DNA from: DASZTV01 sp035547515
GTDB taxonomy: Bacteria; Actinomycetota; Actinomycetes; JAFAQI01
Direction: 5' to 3'
Assembly: GCA_035547515.1 (NCBI GenBank)
Contig: DASZUS010000086.1
Coordinates: forward strand, 1-64,000
DNA length: 64,000 nucleotides
Below, in pieces: positions 25,129 to 32,514 of this stretch. The notes under the pieces were generated by a model. The model had not been told where the DNA came from. It searched no databases and worked only from the letters and a program-made list of their open reading frames with translations. The translations under genes and the position numbers were made by a program. Within the stretch, counting starts at the first letter, position 1; each line of letters starts with the position of its first letter.

Positions 25129-25888
25129 TGGCTGTGTCCCAAACGGCAACGTTCTCGGAAGAGTCCTCCAGCGTTGAGTCGTAGGTGCAAGCGGGCACGT
25201 CGTCGGCGGTCAGCGTCTTCGGGCCCCAGGTCCCCCCCGCGTTGGCCTGGATTTTCACCGGGTTCGTTGAGGAGCCAAAGTTGTCTGGGTCGTCAGGCCC
25301 GTTGGGTGGCATGCTGCCCATAAGGTGCACCGCGCAACTGTCGGCATCGTTCTCGCCTTCGATCTCGGCGAGGTCGGAAGCGAAATAGGGTTCGGTCGCG
25401 AACGGCCCGTCGCAAGCCGAGTAGGTTGGGTCGGACGTTCCGCAGTCGTACAGGGAGTAGTGTCCATTCTCACGCAAAATCCGGAAGTACTCGAAGACAT
25501 CGTTGGCGGGGACGGATGTCCCACAACTGTATGGGTCTGGTGCTGCGGGGAGAATCTCCCAGAAGAAGCAAATGCGCGTTGTATCCATAAGCGTGTCGTA
25601 GTACCGGATGATCCCAATCTGGACGAGCTGCATGTACAGGCCCTGGATGCCGATCCAAGCCAACGCGCCTGCGTAGTTGCTTGACCCAATACAGGATTGC
25701 CCGTCTCGCCGAACCTGGATCGGTGCTTCGACACCGCCGGTCTCGGCATCGCCAGGCACCCAGTGTCCGCCGACCTGCGTCGCTCCCGGAGTGGGGCAGG
25801 ACGACAGCGCCGATGCTGTTTGTGGCGCTACAACCCCAAGAGCCAGGACCGCCATCGAAGCGATGAGCAGTGCGAGAACGCGTCGCAT
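25118..25888 (-). CDS. Unknown secreted protein
   Basis: About 256 residues from ATG 25888, which has GAAGGG upstream. The N-terminus MRRVLALLIASMAVLALGVV ending in PQTASA is a classical Sec signal peptide with cleavage after ASA. The mature part is rich in Asp, Tyr and aromatic residues and has eight or nine cysteines (SSCPTPGA, SCIGSS, YSCGTS, YDCGTS, SACDG, DSCAVH, PACTYDS), which suggests a disulphide-bonded extracellular protein. I recognise no catalytic motif or domain family. Third codon positions are less GC-rich than in the neighbours. It is followed by the second unknown gene with an 11-bp overlap, so the two form a small operon. Confidence 0.65.
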   Translation of the reverse strand: MRRVLALLIASMAVLALGVVAPQTASALSSCPTPGATQVGGHWVPGDAETGGVEAPIQVRRDGQSCIGSSNYAGALAWIGIQGLYMQLVQIGIIRYYDTLMDTTRICFFWEILPAAPDPYSCGTSVPANDVFEYFRILRENGHYSLYDCGTSDPTYSACDGPFATEPYFASDLAEIEGENDADSCAVHLMGSMPPNGPDDPDNFGSSTNPVKIQANAGGTWGPKTLTADDVPACTYDSTLEDSSENVAVWDTANAS

Positions 25889-26275
25889 CTCAACCCTTCC
25901 CTTCGGTCTGCTCTCACGATGGCACGAGGGGACCTCTGCGGCAAGCGTGCCCCCCACTCTCGCGAGGCAGACCGGAGCCCTTCCTGCCGCGCAAGCGAAG
26001 GTGCTGCCGGGAGCCTCGGCTCGTGCGCGAACAGCGCACACGTCGGCCTCCCCGCCGTTGCGGACCTTGAGCACGAGGGCTTGCGGAGCCACGAAGCTGG
26101 GCGCGGCGCTCCTGTGGTCGGGGCCGGAACACCCTGCGCCGCCGCGTCGCGGTCGCAGCCATCGAGAGCGCACGTGGCGCACTGGGGCGGGCCAGGAGGC
26201 TAGCGCTCCATAGGCGACACTAAGGGACGCAGAAGCCGGGGTGGGAACGCGCCCACACCCGGTTGCTGCCAGACG
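25889..26275. other. 387-bp stretch without a supportable gene
   Basis: Open frames cross this region on both strands, but none looks like protein: they are Arg/Ala/Pro/Ser-rich and lack a ribosome site. The region must contain the promoter for the secreted protein starting at 25888, but I found no convincing element. It could be degenerated sequence at the edge of the insertion next to the tRNA cluster; I saw no attachment-site repeat of the tRNA-Met 3' end. Confidence 0.5.
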
Positions 26276-26349
26276 TAGCGGAGGCCGGACTTGAACCGGC
26301 GACACAGCGATTATGAGCCGCTTGCTCTACCAGGCTGAGCTACTCCGCC
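26276..26349 (-). tRNA. tRNA-Met (elongator, anticodon CAT)
   Basis: A 74-nt cloverleaf with acceptor GGCGGAG/CTCCGCT (one G-T pair), D arm AGCTCAGCCTGGTAGAGC, anticodon loop CTCATAA and T arm GCCGGTTCAAGTCCGGC. The anticodon stem AGCGG/TCGCT lacks the three G-C pairs of initiator tRNA, so this is the elongator. No encoded CCA. Confidence 0.95.
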
Positions 26350-26373
26350 TCGGGTTGCCCCAGGGATCTTCAG

Positions 26374-26446
26374 AGCCCCCTTACGGAATCGAACCGTAGA
26401 CCTTCTCCTTACCATGGAGACGCTCTGCCGACTGAGCTAAGGGGGC
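26374..26446 (-). tRNA. tRNA-Thr (anticodon GGT)
   Basis: A 73-nt tRNA with acceptor GCCCCCT/AGGGGGC, D arm TAGCTCAGTCGGCAGAGC, anticodon stem-loop TCTCC-ATGGTAA-GGAGA and T arm CTACGGTTCGATTCCGTA. It lies 24 bp from tRNA-Met in the order Tyr, Thr, Met on the minus strand, likely one transcript. Confidence 0.95.
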
Positions 26447-26508
26447 GGCGCCGACGAGGTTACCGGATCGCTGCAGCCGCGCCGAAGCGCCTTTCGAGAG
26501 GCGCAGCG

Positions 26509-26590
26509 TGGCGGGTGTTGGGTTCGAACCAACGTAGGCTGAGCCGACGGTTTTACAGACCGTTCCCTTTGACCACTCGGGCAACCCGCC
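26509..26590 (-). tRNA. tRNA-Tyr (anticodon GTA)
   Basis: An 82-nt class II tRNA: acceptor GGCGGGT/ACCCGCC, anticodon loop CTGTAAA, a long variable arm (CGTCGGCTCAGCCTACG) and T arm GTTGGTTCGAACCCAAC. A TATCCT -10-like element at 26618-26623 on the minus strand would start transcription about 20 nt before the tRNA; no clear -35 accompanies it. The spacer to tRNA-Thr has a GCGCCT-TTCGAG-AGGCGC-type hairpin, possibly a processing site. Confidence 0.94.
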
Positions 26591-26659
26591 GTCGCACCCA
26601 CTGGGCGCGCGTCGGACAGGATAGCCGGTGCCCGGGCGTACCCGAGGAGGCACAGCCAG

Positions 26660-27154
26660 ATGGCCGATTCGTCATTTGACGTCGAGAGCAAGGTCGAGCG
26701 TCAAGAGGTCGACAACGCTCTCAACCAGGCAGCCAAGGAGGTCGGGCAGCGCTTCGACTTCAAGGGCACCGGCGCCTCGATCACCTGGAGCGGCGACGAC
26801 GCGATCGTCATCACCGCCAACAGCGACGAGCGGGTCAAGGCTGTCCTCGACGTCTTCAAGGAGCGCCTGGTCAAGCGTGACGTCTCGCTGAAGGCGCTCG
26901 ACCACGACGAGCCTGAACCCGCTGCGGGCGGCACGTCCCGGCTCACGGTGAAGATCCGCCAGGGCATCGACTCCGACAAGGCGCGGATGATCACGAAGCT
27001 GATCAAGACCGATGGCCCGAAGGGCGTGCAGGCCGCGATCCAGGGCGACACGGTCCGGGTCTCCAGCAAGAAGCGCGACGACCTGCAGGCTGTCATCGCG
27101 CTGCTCAAGGGCGCGGACATCGGCATCCCGCTGCAGTTCACCAACTACCGCTGA
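26660..27154 (+). CDS. YajQ family nucleotide-binding protein
   Basis: A 164-residue protein that matches the whole YajQ family (two ferredoxin-like domains): MADSSFDVESKVERQEVDNA, FDFKGTGASITWSGD, KIRQGIDSDKARMITKLIK and the end GIPLQFTNYR. In Xanthomonas a member binds cyclic di-GMP and acts with a transcription factor; the role in actinobacteria is not established. GGAGG lies 9 nt before the ATG. It is divergent from the tRNA cluster and convergent with corA (15-bp gap). Confidence 0.95.
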   Translation: MADSSFDVESKVERQEVDNALNQAAKEVGQRFDFKGTGASITWSGDDAIVITANSDERVKAVLDVFKERLVKRDVSLKALDHDEPEPAAGGTSRLTVKIRQGIDSDKARMITKLIKTDGPKGVQAAIQGDTVRVSSKKRDDLQAVIALLKGADIGIPLQFTNYR

Positions 27155-27169
27155 GATGGCAGCGGCCAG

Positions 27170-28144
27170 CTAGAGCCAGTCGGACCGCTTGAACACGGCG
27201 TAGAGCAGGGCCACGAGCCCGACCATCAGCCCGAGCGCCGCGAGCCCGCCGGCTTCGGTGCCGGCGTGGGGGTAGATCACGACGTTCATGCCGTAGTACC
27301 CCGTGACGACGGCCGGCACCGCTGCGATTGCCGCCCAAGACGTGACCTTCTTCATGATCTCGTTCATCCGGTTGCCCTGGATGGTCAGATGCGTCTCGAG
27401 GATGGTCGAGACCAAGTCACGCAACGAGTCGGTCCAGTCTGCGGCCCGCAGCACGTGGTCGTAGACGTCCTGGTAGTAGGGCATCAGCGCGTCGTCGACC
27501 AGGTTGCTCTCGCGACGCATCAGCGAGTTGAGGATCTCCCGCGTGGGAAGCACGACGCGGCGGATCCGGACCAGTGCCTTGCGCAGGTCGTAGGACTCGC
27601 GCTGTACGGCGGTGCCGGTGTCGCCGGGTTCGAACAGCAGGTCCTCGAGGGTGTCGATCCGGTCATCGAGCGCCTGCACGGTGTCGAAGTGACCATCCAC
27701 CACCACGTCGAGCAGACCCCACAGCAAGTAGCCGACGCCGTGCTCGGCGAGGTTGTCGTTGTCGTCCCAGCGGGAGACGATCTGGTCCATCGAGTAGCCC
27801 GGGGTCTTGCGGACCGTGATCAGGTAGCGCTGCGCCGCGAAGATCGCGAGCTCGTGCGACACCACCTGGCACTTGTCGTCGAGGCTCACGTCGTACAGCG
27901 AGATGAAGACGTGATCGTCGTAGTGGTCGAGCTTCGGCCGCTGCCGCTCCGTGGTCGCGTCCTCGACCGCAAGGGGGTTGAGCCCGAACTCCTCAGCGAG
28001 CAGCTTCAGGTCCTCGGCGTTCGGCGCGTCGAGATCCATCCAGACGACGCAGGCGTCCTTCGCCTCGAGATGCTCGGAGATCTCGGCCGGGTCGAAGTTC
28101 TCCTTGACGCACTTGCCGTTGCGGTAGAGCCGGGTACGGATCAC
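27170..28144 (-). CDS. corA: CorA family magnesium/cobalt transporter
   Basis: A 324-residue CorA-type channel. The large cytoplasmic funnel domain comes first; two membrane spans at the C-terminus (about 269-284 and 298-318) flank the pore motif YYGMN (Gly-Met-Asn 285-287). Pentamers move Mg2+ down the membrane potential. The protein ends in the basic cluster KRSDWL, as in the family. The GTG start is 4 bp after the stop of the orphan nuoI gene, so it is either the last gene of that operon or has its own leaderless promoter (TAACGT at 28151-28156, 6 nt upstream). Confidence 0.93.
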   Translation of the reverse strand: MIRTRLYRNGKCVKENFDPAEISEHLEAKDACVVWMDLDAPNAEDLKLLAEEFGLNPLAVEDATTERQRPKLDHYDDHVFISLYDVSLDDKCQVVSHELAIFAAQRYLITVRKTPGYSMDQIVSRWDDNDNLAEHGVGYLLWGLLDVVVDGHFDTVQALDDRIDTLEDLLFEPGDTGTAVQRESYDLRKALVRIRRVVLPTREILNSLMRRESNLVDDALMPYYQDVYDHVLRAADWTDSLRDLVSTILETHLTIQGNRMNEIMKKVTSWAAIAAVPAVVTGYYGMNVVIYPHAGTEAGGLAALGLMVGLVALLYAVFKRSDWL

Positions 28145-28148
28145 GTCG

Positions 28149-28508
28149 TCACGTTACGTGCAGAGCCGGGGCGGATCGCTGCCACACCGCAAGGGTTTCG
28201 CGCTCATGGGTGAGCCCGAGGATGGCGCCTGCTGAATGCTCGTACTCGGTCGACCAGAACAGGGCGTCCCAGGGACAGGCCTCGATGCAGATCCCGCAGT
28301 ACATGCACAGCGCGTAGTCGATCGCGAAGCGATCGAGGACGTGCTTGGTCTTCGGCCGGCCCCCCTCGACCGCAGCGGGCTCGGTCTCCTTGTGCGAGTC
28401 GATGTAGATGCACCAGTCGGGACACTCCCGCGCGCAGACCATGCACGAGGTGCAGCTCTCCTCGCGCAGCGCGATCACCCCGTGGCTGCGCTCCGGCACA
28501 GCGGTCAC
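28149..28508 (-). CDS. NuoI-like 2x[4Fe-4S] ferredoxin subunit, orphan copy
   Basis: About 119 residues from GTG 28508, which overlaps the stop of the orphan nuoC gene (GTGA); the ATG at 28520 is an alternative. Two complete cluster motifs are present: CTSCMVCARECP and CMYCGICIEACP. These make it a NuoI/TYKY-type electron-wire subunit. It is shorter than the nuoI of the main operon (195 residues) and lacks that protein's N-terminal amphipathic region. It closes a nuoB-nuoC-nuoI trio that has no nuoD, nuoH or antiporter-like partner nearby. Confidence 0.85.
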   Translation of the reverse strand: MTAVPERSHGVIALREESCTSCMVCARECPDWCIYIDSHKETEPAAVEGGRPKTKHVLDRFAIDYALCMYCGICIEACPWDALFWSTEYEHSAGAILGLTHERETLAVWQRSAPALHVT

Positions 28509-29038
28509 GACGAGCCCCATTCGCCTGGCCCCGGCACGCCGAGCGGCCGCTTGCGTCCCGGCGTCGACTCCCCCGGTTCCTTCGCCCCCGGCCACTCCTT
28601 GGCGACCCGCGAGGCGAGCACGAACTCCTTGCGCAGTGGGTTGCCGTCGAAGCCGTCAGGCAACAGCAGCGTTCGGAGATCGCCGTGGCCGGCAAAGTCG
28701 ATCCCGAACATCTCGTGGGTCTCCCGCTCGTGCCAGCCTGCGCCCGGCCAGATCCCGGTCAGGGTCGGCAACGAGCCGCCGTCTCGGACGACATGCGTGC
28801 GTACGACGACGCCGTGTCGCTTCGCGACCGACCAGACCCGCGCCACTACGGCGAGGCCCGCACCGCCGTCGTCGTACGCCGAAAGCCAGTCGAAGAAGTC
28901 GCAGTCGCTTCGCGGGCCGTCTCGCAGCCTGGTCGCGACGGCTACCCAGGACTCGGCCGAGACATCGACGGTCACGAGCTCGAACGCCGAGCCCGCCGCA
29001 TCTCCGCCGGTGATCTCGAGCCACTCCTCCGGCGTCAT
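28505..29038 (-). CDS. NuoC-like (30 kDa) complex I subunit, orphan copy
   Basis: About 177 residues from ATG 29038, overlapping the orphan nuoB stop (ATGA). The long frame upstream of this ATG is only antisense to another gene. The family motif is at GWHERETHEMFGIDFAGH (compare NWHEREAWDFFGIVFDGH in the main nuoC) with LRKEF near the end. NuoC helps join the peripheral arm and contacts NuoD in complex I and related hydrogenases. Residues 1-60 are diverged. The C-terminal tail (about 30 residues, Pro/Gly/Lys-rich) is extra. Confidence 0.85.
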   Translation of the reverse strand: MTPEEWLEITGGDAAGSAFELVTVDVSAESWVAVATRLRDGPRSDCDFFDWLSAYDDGGAGLAVVARVWSVAKRHGVVVRTHVVRDGGSLPTLTGIWPGAGWHERETHEMFGIDFAGHGDLRTLLLPDGFDGNPLRKEFVLASRVAKEWPGAKEPGESTPGRKRPLGVPGPGEWGSS

Positions 29039-29460
29039 CCGGCCGCACCCACCCTCTCGTGCAGCGCCGCGAGCCCGCCGAGCAACGCCTCGGGACGAGG
29101 CGGGCAGCCCGGGACATAGACGTCCACCGGGATCAGCTGGTCGACGCCCTTGGTGACGCTGTAGGAGTCCCAGTACGGGCCGCCGCAGTTGGCACACGAA
29201 CCGAACGAGATCACGAAGGCGCCTTCCGGCATCTCGTCGTAGAGCCCCTTCACCGCCGGCGCGAGCTTGTCGGTGACGGTCCCGGACACCACCATCACGT
29301 CGGCTTCGCGAGGCTCGGGCGTGAACGGCCGCGCGCTCAGCGCGTCGAGCTCCTCGCGCCGGGCGGCCGCCGCGACGAACTCGACGGCGCAGCATGCCAA
29401 GCCCACGTCGAGCACGTGCAGCCGGTAGGTGTGGCCCCACTCCACAGTCGTCGAGCTCAC
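29035..29460 (-). CDS. NuoB-like complex I subunit, orphan copy
   Basis: A 141-residue relative of NuoB/PSST. It keeps the cluster N2 ligand set: adjacent Cys in GLACCAVEF, one Cys in SFGSCANCGG and one in VPGCPPRP. It is about 60 residues shorter than the NuoB of the main operon. I start at GTG 29460 because TACGCT, a good -10, lies 7 nt upstream; this suggests a leaderless mRNA, and relatives open directly with a sequence like this. First gene of the trio nuoB-nuoC-nuoI. Confidence 0.86.
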   Translation of the reverse strand: MSSTTVEWGHTYRLHVLDVGLACCAVEFVAAAARREELDALSARPFTPEPREADVMVVSGTVTDKLAPAVKGLYDEMPEGAFVISFGSCANCGGPYWDSYSVTKGVDQLIPVDVYVPGCPPRPEALLGGLAALHERVGAAG

Positions 29461-29467
29461 CCGAGTC

Positions 29468-29499
29468 AGCGTAACGAGAACCCGGCAGGTTGCTAACGT
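29468..29499. promoter_or_regulatory. Divergent leaderless promoters for orphan nuoB and atuA-like genes
   Basis: The gap between the two divergent GTG starts is only 46 bp. On the minus strand TTAGCA (29491-29496), 17 bp, then TACGCT (29468-29473) ends 7 nt before the nuoB-like GTG. On the plus strand TAACGT (29494-29499) ends 7 nt before the atuA-like GTG. Neither gene has a ribosome site, which fits leaderless transcripts, common in actinobacteria. The plus-strand -10 overlaps the minus-strand -35, so the two promoters probably compete. Confidence 0.5.
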
Positions 29500-29506
29500 C
29501 CTGCGG

Positions 29507-31234
29507 GTGGCGCGGCCCTTGCGAATCGGCAACTGCTCCGGCTTCTACGGAGACCGGCTCGCCGCCATGCGGGAGATGCTCGACGGCGGCGAGCTCGACG
29601 TCCTGACCGGCGACTACCTCGCCGAGCTGACCATGCTGCTGCTGTGGCGGATCCGCTCCAAGGATCCGGCTCGCGGCTATGCCGCATCGTTCGTCCGCCA
29701 GCTCGAGGACTGCCTCGGGATCGCGTGGGAGCGCGGCGTCAAGATCGTCACGAACGCGGGCGGGCTGAACCCTGCCGGTTGCGCCGCCGCGGTCCGCGAG
29801 ATCGCTGGCAGGCTCGGCATCAAGGTCAACGTCGCGTATCTGGAAGGCGACGACCTGCTCCCCCGCCGCGCCGAGCTGGCGCGGGCCGGGTTGACGCTGC
29901 CGGAGTCGACGATCACCGCGAACGCCTACCTCGGCGGGTGGGGCATCGCGACCGCACTGTCGGGCGGTGCGCAGGTCGTCATCACCGGTCGGGTGACCGA
30001 CGCCGCACTCGTGATCGGCCCGGCTGCCTGGTGGCACAGCTGGGGCCGGCAGGACTACGACGCGCTGGCCGGCGCGCTGGTGGCCGGGCACGTGCTGGAG
30101 TGCGGCGCGCAGGCCAGTGGCGGGAACTACTCGTTCTTCAAGGAGGTCCCAGGGATCGACCACATCGGCTTCCCGCTCGCCGAGATCGCCTCGGATGGTA
30201 CGTCGGTCATCACCAAGCACGAGGGCACCGGCGGGCTGGTCGACGTGGGCACGGTGACCGCGCAGCTGCTTTACGAGATCGGTGCGCCGCTCTACCTCAA
30301 CCCCGACGTCACCGCAGACTTCTCCACGATCCGGCTCGAGCAGGACGGCCCCGACCGGGTGCGCATCTCGGGCGTGAAGGGCGTGGTCCCGCCCGACACG
30401 ACCAAGGTGTGCATCAACACGTTGGGCGGCTTCCGCAACTCGATGACCTTTCTGCTGACCGGGTTGGACATCGAGGCGAAGGCGGACTTGGTACGCCGCC
30501 AGCTCGCGCCCGCTCTGGAAGGCGTCGAGACCGTCGAGTGGCAGCTGGCGCGGACCGACCACGACGACTCCGACACGAACGAGGGCGCCGTCGCGCGGCT
30601 GACCGTGTCGGTCAAAGACCAGGACGCGAAGAAGATCGGCCGGCCGTTCTCCAGCGCCGCAGTCGAGATCGCGCTCGCGTCGTACCCCGGCGCAACCATG
30701 ACCGCGCCGCCGGGTGAGGCTACGGCGTACGGCGTGTACCAGGCGGCGTACCTTCCGAATGCCCGCGTCGAGCACCGCGTCGTCACGCAGAACGACGAGC
30801 GCATCGAGATCCACGCCGAAGCGGGCGCGCCCTCGCCGGTGCCGCCATCGGTGCCTTCGAGCGGCCCGCCTCCCGAGGCAAGCTCGACCTGGCCGATGCC
30901 GCTCGGCGCGATCGCCGGTGCGCGGAGTGGCGACAAGGGCGGCAACGCCAACATCGGCGTGTGGGTGCGCACCGAGCGGGCGTACGAGTGGCTGTCCCGG
31001 TTCCTGTCGGTGGAGATGCTCCAGCGCCTCCTGCCCGAGACCGCCGGGCTGACGGTCCAGCGCTACGAGCTGCCGAACCTTCGCGCGCTGAACTTCGTCA
31101 TCGAGGGCCTGCTCGGCGAGGGCGTCGCGTCCTCCACGCGGCAGGACCCGCAGGCCAAGGGTCTCGGAGAGTGGCTGCGCTCCCGCCAGGTGGACCTGCC
31201 CACCTCCCTGCTGGAGAACGAGAACGAGATCTGA
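29507..31234 (+). CDS. AtuA-like (DUF1446) acyclic terpene utilisation family protein
   Basis: About 575 residues from GTG 29507, read as leaderless. The N-terminal DUF1446 part shows LRIGNCSGFYGDRLAAMREM, DVLTGDYLAELTM, KIVTNAGGLNPAG, ITGRVTDAALVIGPAAW and HVLECGAQASGGNYSFF. A C-terminal AtuA-like domain begins near LGAIAGARSGDKGGNANIG, after a Pro/Ser linker. In Pseudomonas AtuA is encoded with the citronellol/geraniol degradation genes, but its reaction is unclear. Here it overlaps an acyl-CoA dehydrogenase (TGATG), so the pair probably acts in oxidation of a branched or terpenoid acyl-CoA. The carboxylase and hydratase genes of a full atu cluster are not in the window. Confidence 0.88.
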   Translation: MARPLRIGNCSGFYGDRLAAMREMLDGGELDVLTGDYLAELTMLLLWRIRSKDPARGYAASFVRQLEDCLGIAWERGVKIVTNAGGLNPAGCAAAVREIAGRLGIKVNVAYLEGDDLLPRRAELARAGLTLPESTITANAYLGGWGIATALSGGAQVVITGRVTDAALVIGPAAWWHSWGRQDYDALAGALVAGHVLECGAQASGGNYSFFKEVPGIDHIGFPLAEIASDGTSVITKHEGTGGLVDVGTVTAQLLYEIGAPLYLNPDVTADFSTIRLEQDGPDRVRISGVKGVVPPDTTKVCINTLGGFRNSMTFLLTGLDIEAKADLVRRQLAPALEGVETVEWQLARTDHDDSDTNEGAVARLTVSVKDQDAKKIGRPFSSAAVEIALASYPGATMTAPPGEATAYGVYQAAYLPNARVEHRVVTQNDERIEIHAEAGAPSPVPPSVPSSGPPPEASSTWPMPLGAIAGARSGDKGGNANIGVWVRTERAYEWLSRFLSVEMLQRLLPETAGLTVQRYELPNLRALNFVIEGLLGEGVASSTRQDPQAKGLGEWLRSRQVDLPTSLLENENEI

Positions 31235-32376
31235 TGGCCGACATCTGGTCCACGCCGGAGCGCATCGCCTTGCGGAAGCTCGCCCGCGACTTCACCGAGC
31301 GCGAGATCGTGCCCAACCTCGCCCGGTGGGAAGCCGACGGTGAGGTCCCGCGCTCGCTACACAAGGCGGCGGCCGCGGCGGGCCTGCTGGGTGCCGGCTT
31401 CCCCGAGGAGGTCGGCGGCCAGGGCGGGTCCTCGATCGACAACACCATCGTCACCGAGGAGATCCTCTACGCCGGCGGGTCGAGCGGCCTGCTGTCGGCA
31501 CTGTTCACCCACGGCATCGCGTGCCCGCACATCGCTCAGTCCGGTGACGCGGCGCTGATCGAGAAATACGTCGCGCCGACACTGGCGGGCGAGAAGATCG
31601 GCTCACTCGCGGTCACCGAACCCGAGGCCGGGTCCGACGTGTCGGCGATCCGCACGCGCGCGGTGCGCGACGGGGACCACTACGTCATCAACGGCAACAA
31701 GACCTTCATCACGTCTTCGACCCGCGCCGACTTCATCACGACTGTGGTGCGCACCGGCGACGACCCGCACCACGGCCTCTCGCTGATCGTGGTGGACACC
31801 GACTCGCCCGGGTTCTCCGTCGTACGACGCCTGGCGAAGATGGGCTGGCTGTGCAGTGACACCGGAGAGCTCGCGTACGTCGACGTACGGGTGCCCGCTG
31901 CCAACCTGGTCGGCACCGAGGGCAGCGGGTTCATCCAGGTCGCGCAGAACGTCGCCTCCGAGCGGCTCGGGCTCGCCGTACACGGGTACGGCGTCGCGCA
32001 GCGCGCGCTCGACCTGGCGGTCGCCTACACCAAGCAGCGGATCGTGTTCGGCAAGCCGCTGATCAAGAAGCAGGTCGTCGTACACAAGCTTGTCGAGATG
32101 ACCCGCGCGGTGGATGTGGCACGGACGTACGCGCACTCCGTCATCGAGCGCCACGTTGCCGGCGAGCAGGTCTTCGCCGAAGCCGCGATGGCGAAGAACC
32201 AGGCGGTCGAGGCGTGCGAGTTCGTCGTCAACGAGGCGGTGCAGCTGCACGGCGGCGCCGGGTACATGCGCGACTCCGAAGTCGAGCGGCACTACCGCGA
32301 CGCTCGCCTGCTCGGGATCGGCGGCGGAGCCACCGAGGTCATGAACGACCTCATCGGCAAAGCGCTCTTCGGCTGA
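31234..32376 (+). CDS. Acyl-CoA dehydrogenase
   Basis: A 380-residue flavoprotein of the acyl-CoA dehydrogenase family, one base overlapping the AtuA-like stop. FAD and substrate motifs are LAVTEPEAGSDVSAIRTRA and FITSSTRADF, and the C-terminal domain has FGKPLIKKQVV and QLHGGAGYMRDSEVERHYRD. At the usual catalytic Glu position (EGT in short- and medium-chain enzymes) the sequence is IGGGATEVMND, so the base must be elsewhere, as in isovaleryl-CoA or long-chain enzymes where it sits on another helix. Electrons would pass through ETF to the quinone pool. Substrate is unknown; linkage suggests citronellyl-CoA-like or other branched chains. Confidence 0.9.
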   Translation: MADIWSTPERIALRKLARDFTEREIVPNLARWEADGEVPRSLHKAAAAAGLLGAGFPEEVGGQGGSSIDNTIVTEEILYAGGSSGLLSALFTHGIACPHIAQSGDAALIEKYVAPTLAGEKIGSLAVTEPEAGSDVSAIRTRAVRDGDHYVINGNKTFITSSTRADFITTVVRTGDDPHHGLSLIVVDTDSPGFSVVRRLAKMGWLCSDTGELAYVDVRVPAANLVGTEGSGFIQVAQNVASERLGLAVHGYGVAQRALDLAVAYTKQRIVFGKPLIKKQVVVHKLVEMTRAVDVARTYAHSVIERHVAGEQVFAEAAMAKNQAVEACEFVVNEAVQLHGGAGYMRDSEVERHYRDARLLGIGGGATEVMNDLIGKALFG

Positions 32377-32409
32377 CCCGAACGCGGCGCCGGCTCGGTT
32401 GGCCTCGAT

Positions 32410-32509
32410 CCCTCGAAGTAGCACAAGACCTGCTCGAGCACGCCCCACTTTGTGGCACGCTGTCCGATCTCGCGGGCCCGAGCGGGGCGGTCATGTGCTA
32501 CTTCGAGGG
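32410..32509. repeat. Inverted repeat with 21-bp arms between convergent genes
   Basis: CCCTCGAAGTAGCACAAGAC(C) at 32410-32430 pairs with GGTCATGTGCTACTTCGAGG(G) at 32489-32509 with a single mismatch. The 58-nt interior has CGCCCC/GGGGC, which could extend the stem, and the small palindrome TGCTCGAGCA. It fills the 138-bp gap between the ends of the acyl-CoA dehydrogenase and the prenyl synthase genes, where a bidirectional terminator would be useful. There is no T tract. I saw no second copy in the window. Confidence 0.75.
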
Positions 32510-32514
32510 TGAGC

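Noticed and set aside
25889..26275. A possible gene upstream of the secreted protein
   Set aside because: Translations in all frames are low-complexity Arg/Ala/Pro sequences without a start signal or motif.
26447..26508. Attachment site or terminator between tRNA-Tyr and tRNA-Thr
   Set aside because: Only a short GC hairpin is present, without a T tract and without a copy of a tRNA 3' end; processing of a tRNA transcript explains it.
29039..30814. Very long minus-strand open frame continuing upstream of the orphan nuoC
   Set aside because: Only the part from ATG 29038 resembles a protein family. The rest lies antisense to the AtuA-like gene and covers the orphan nuoB in another frame.
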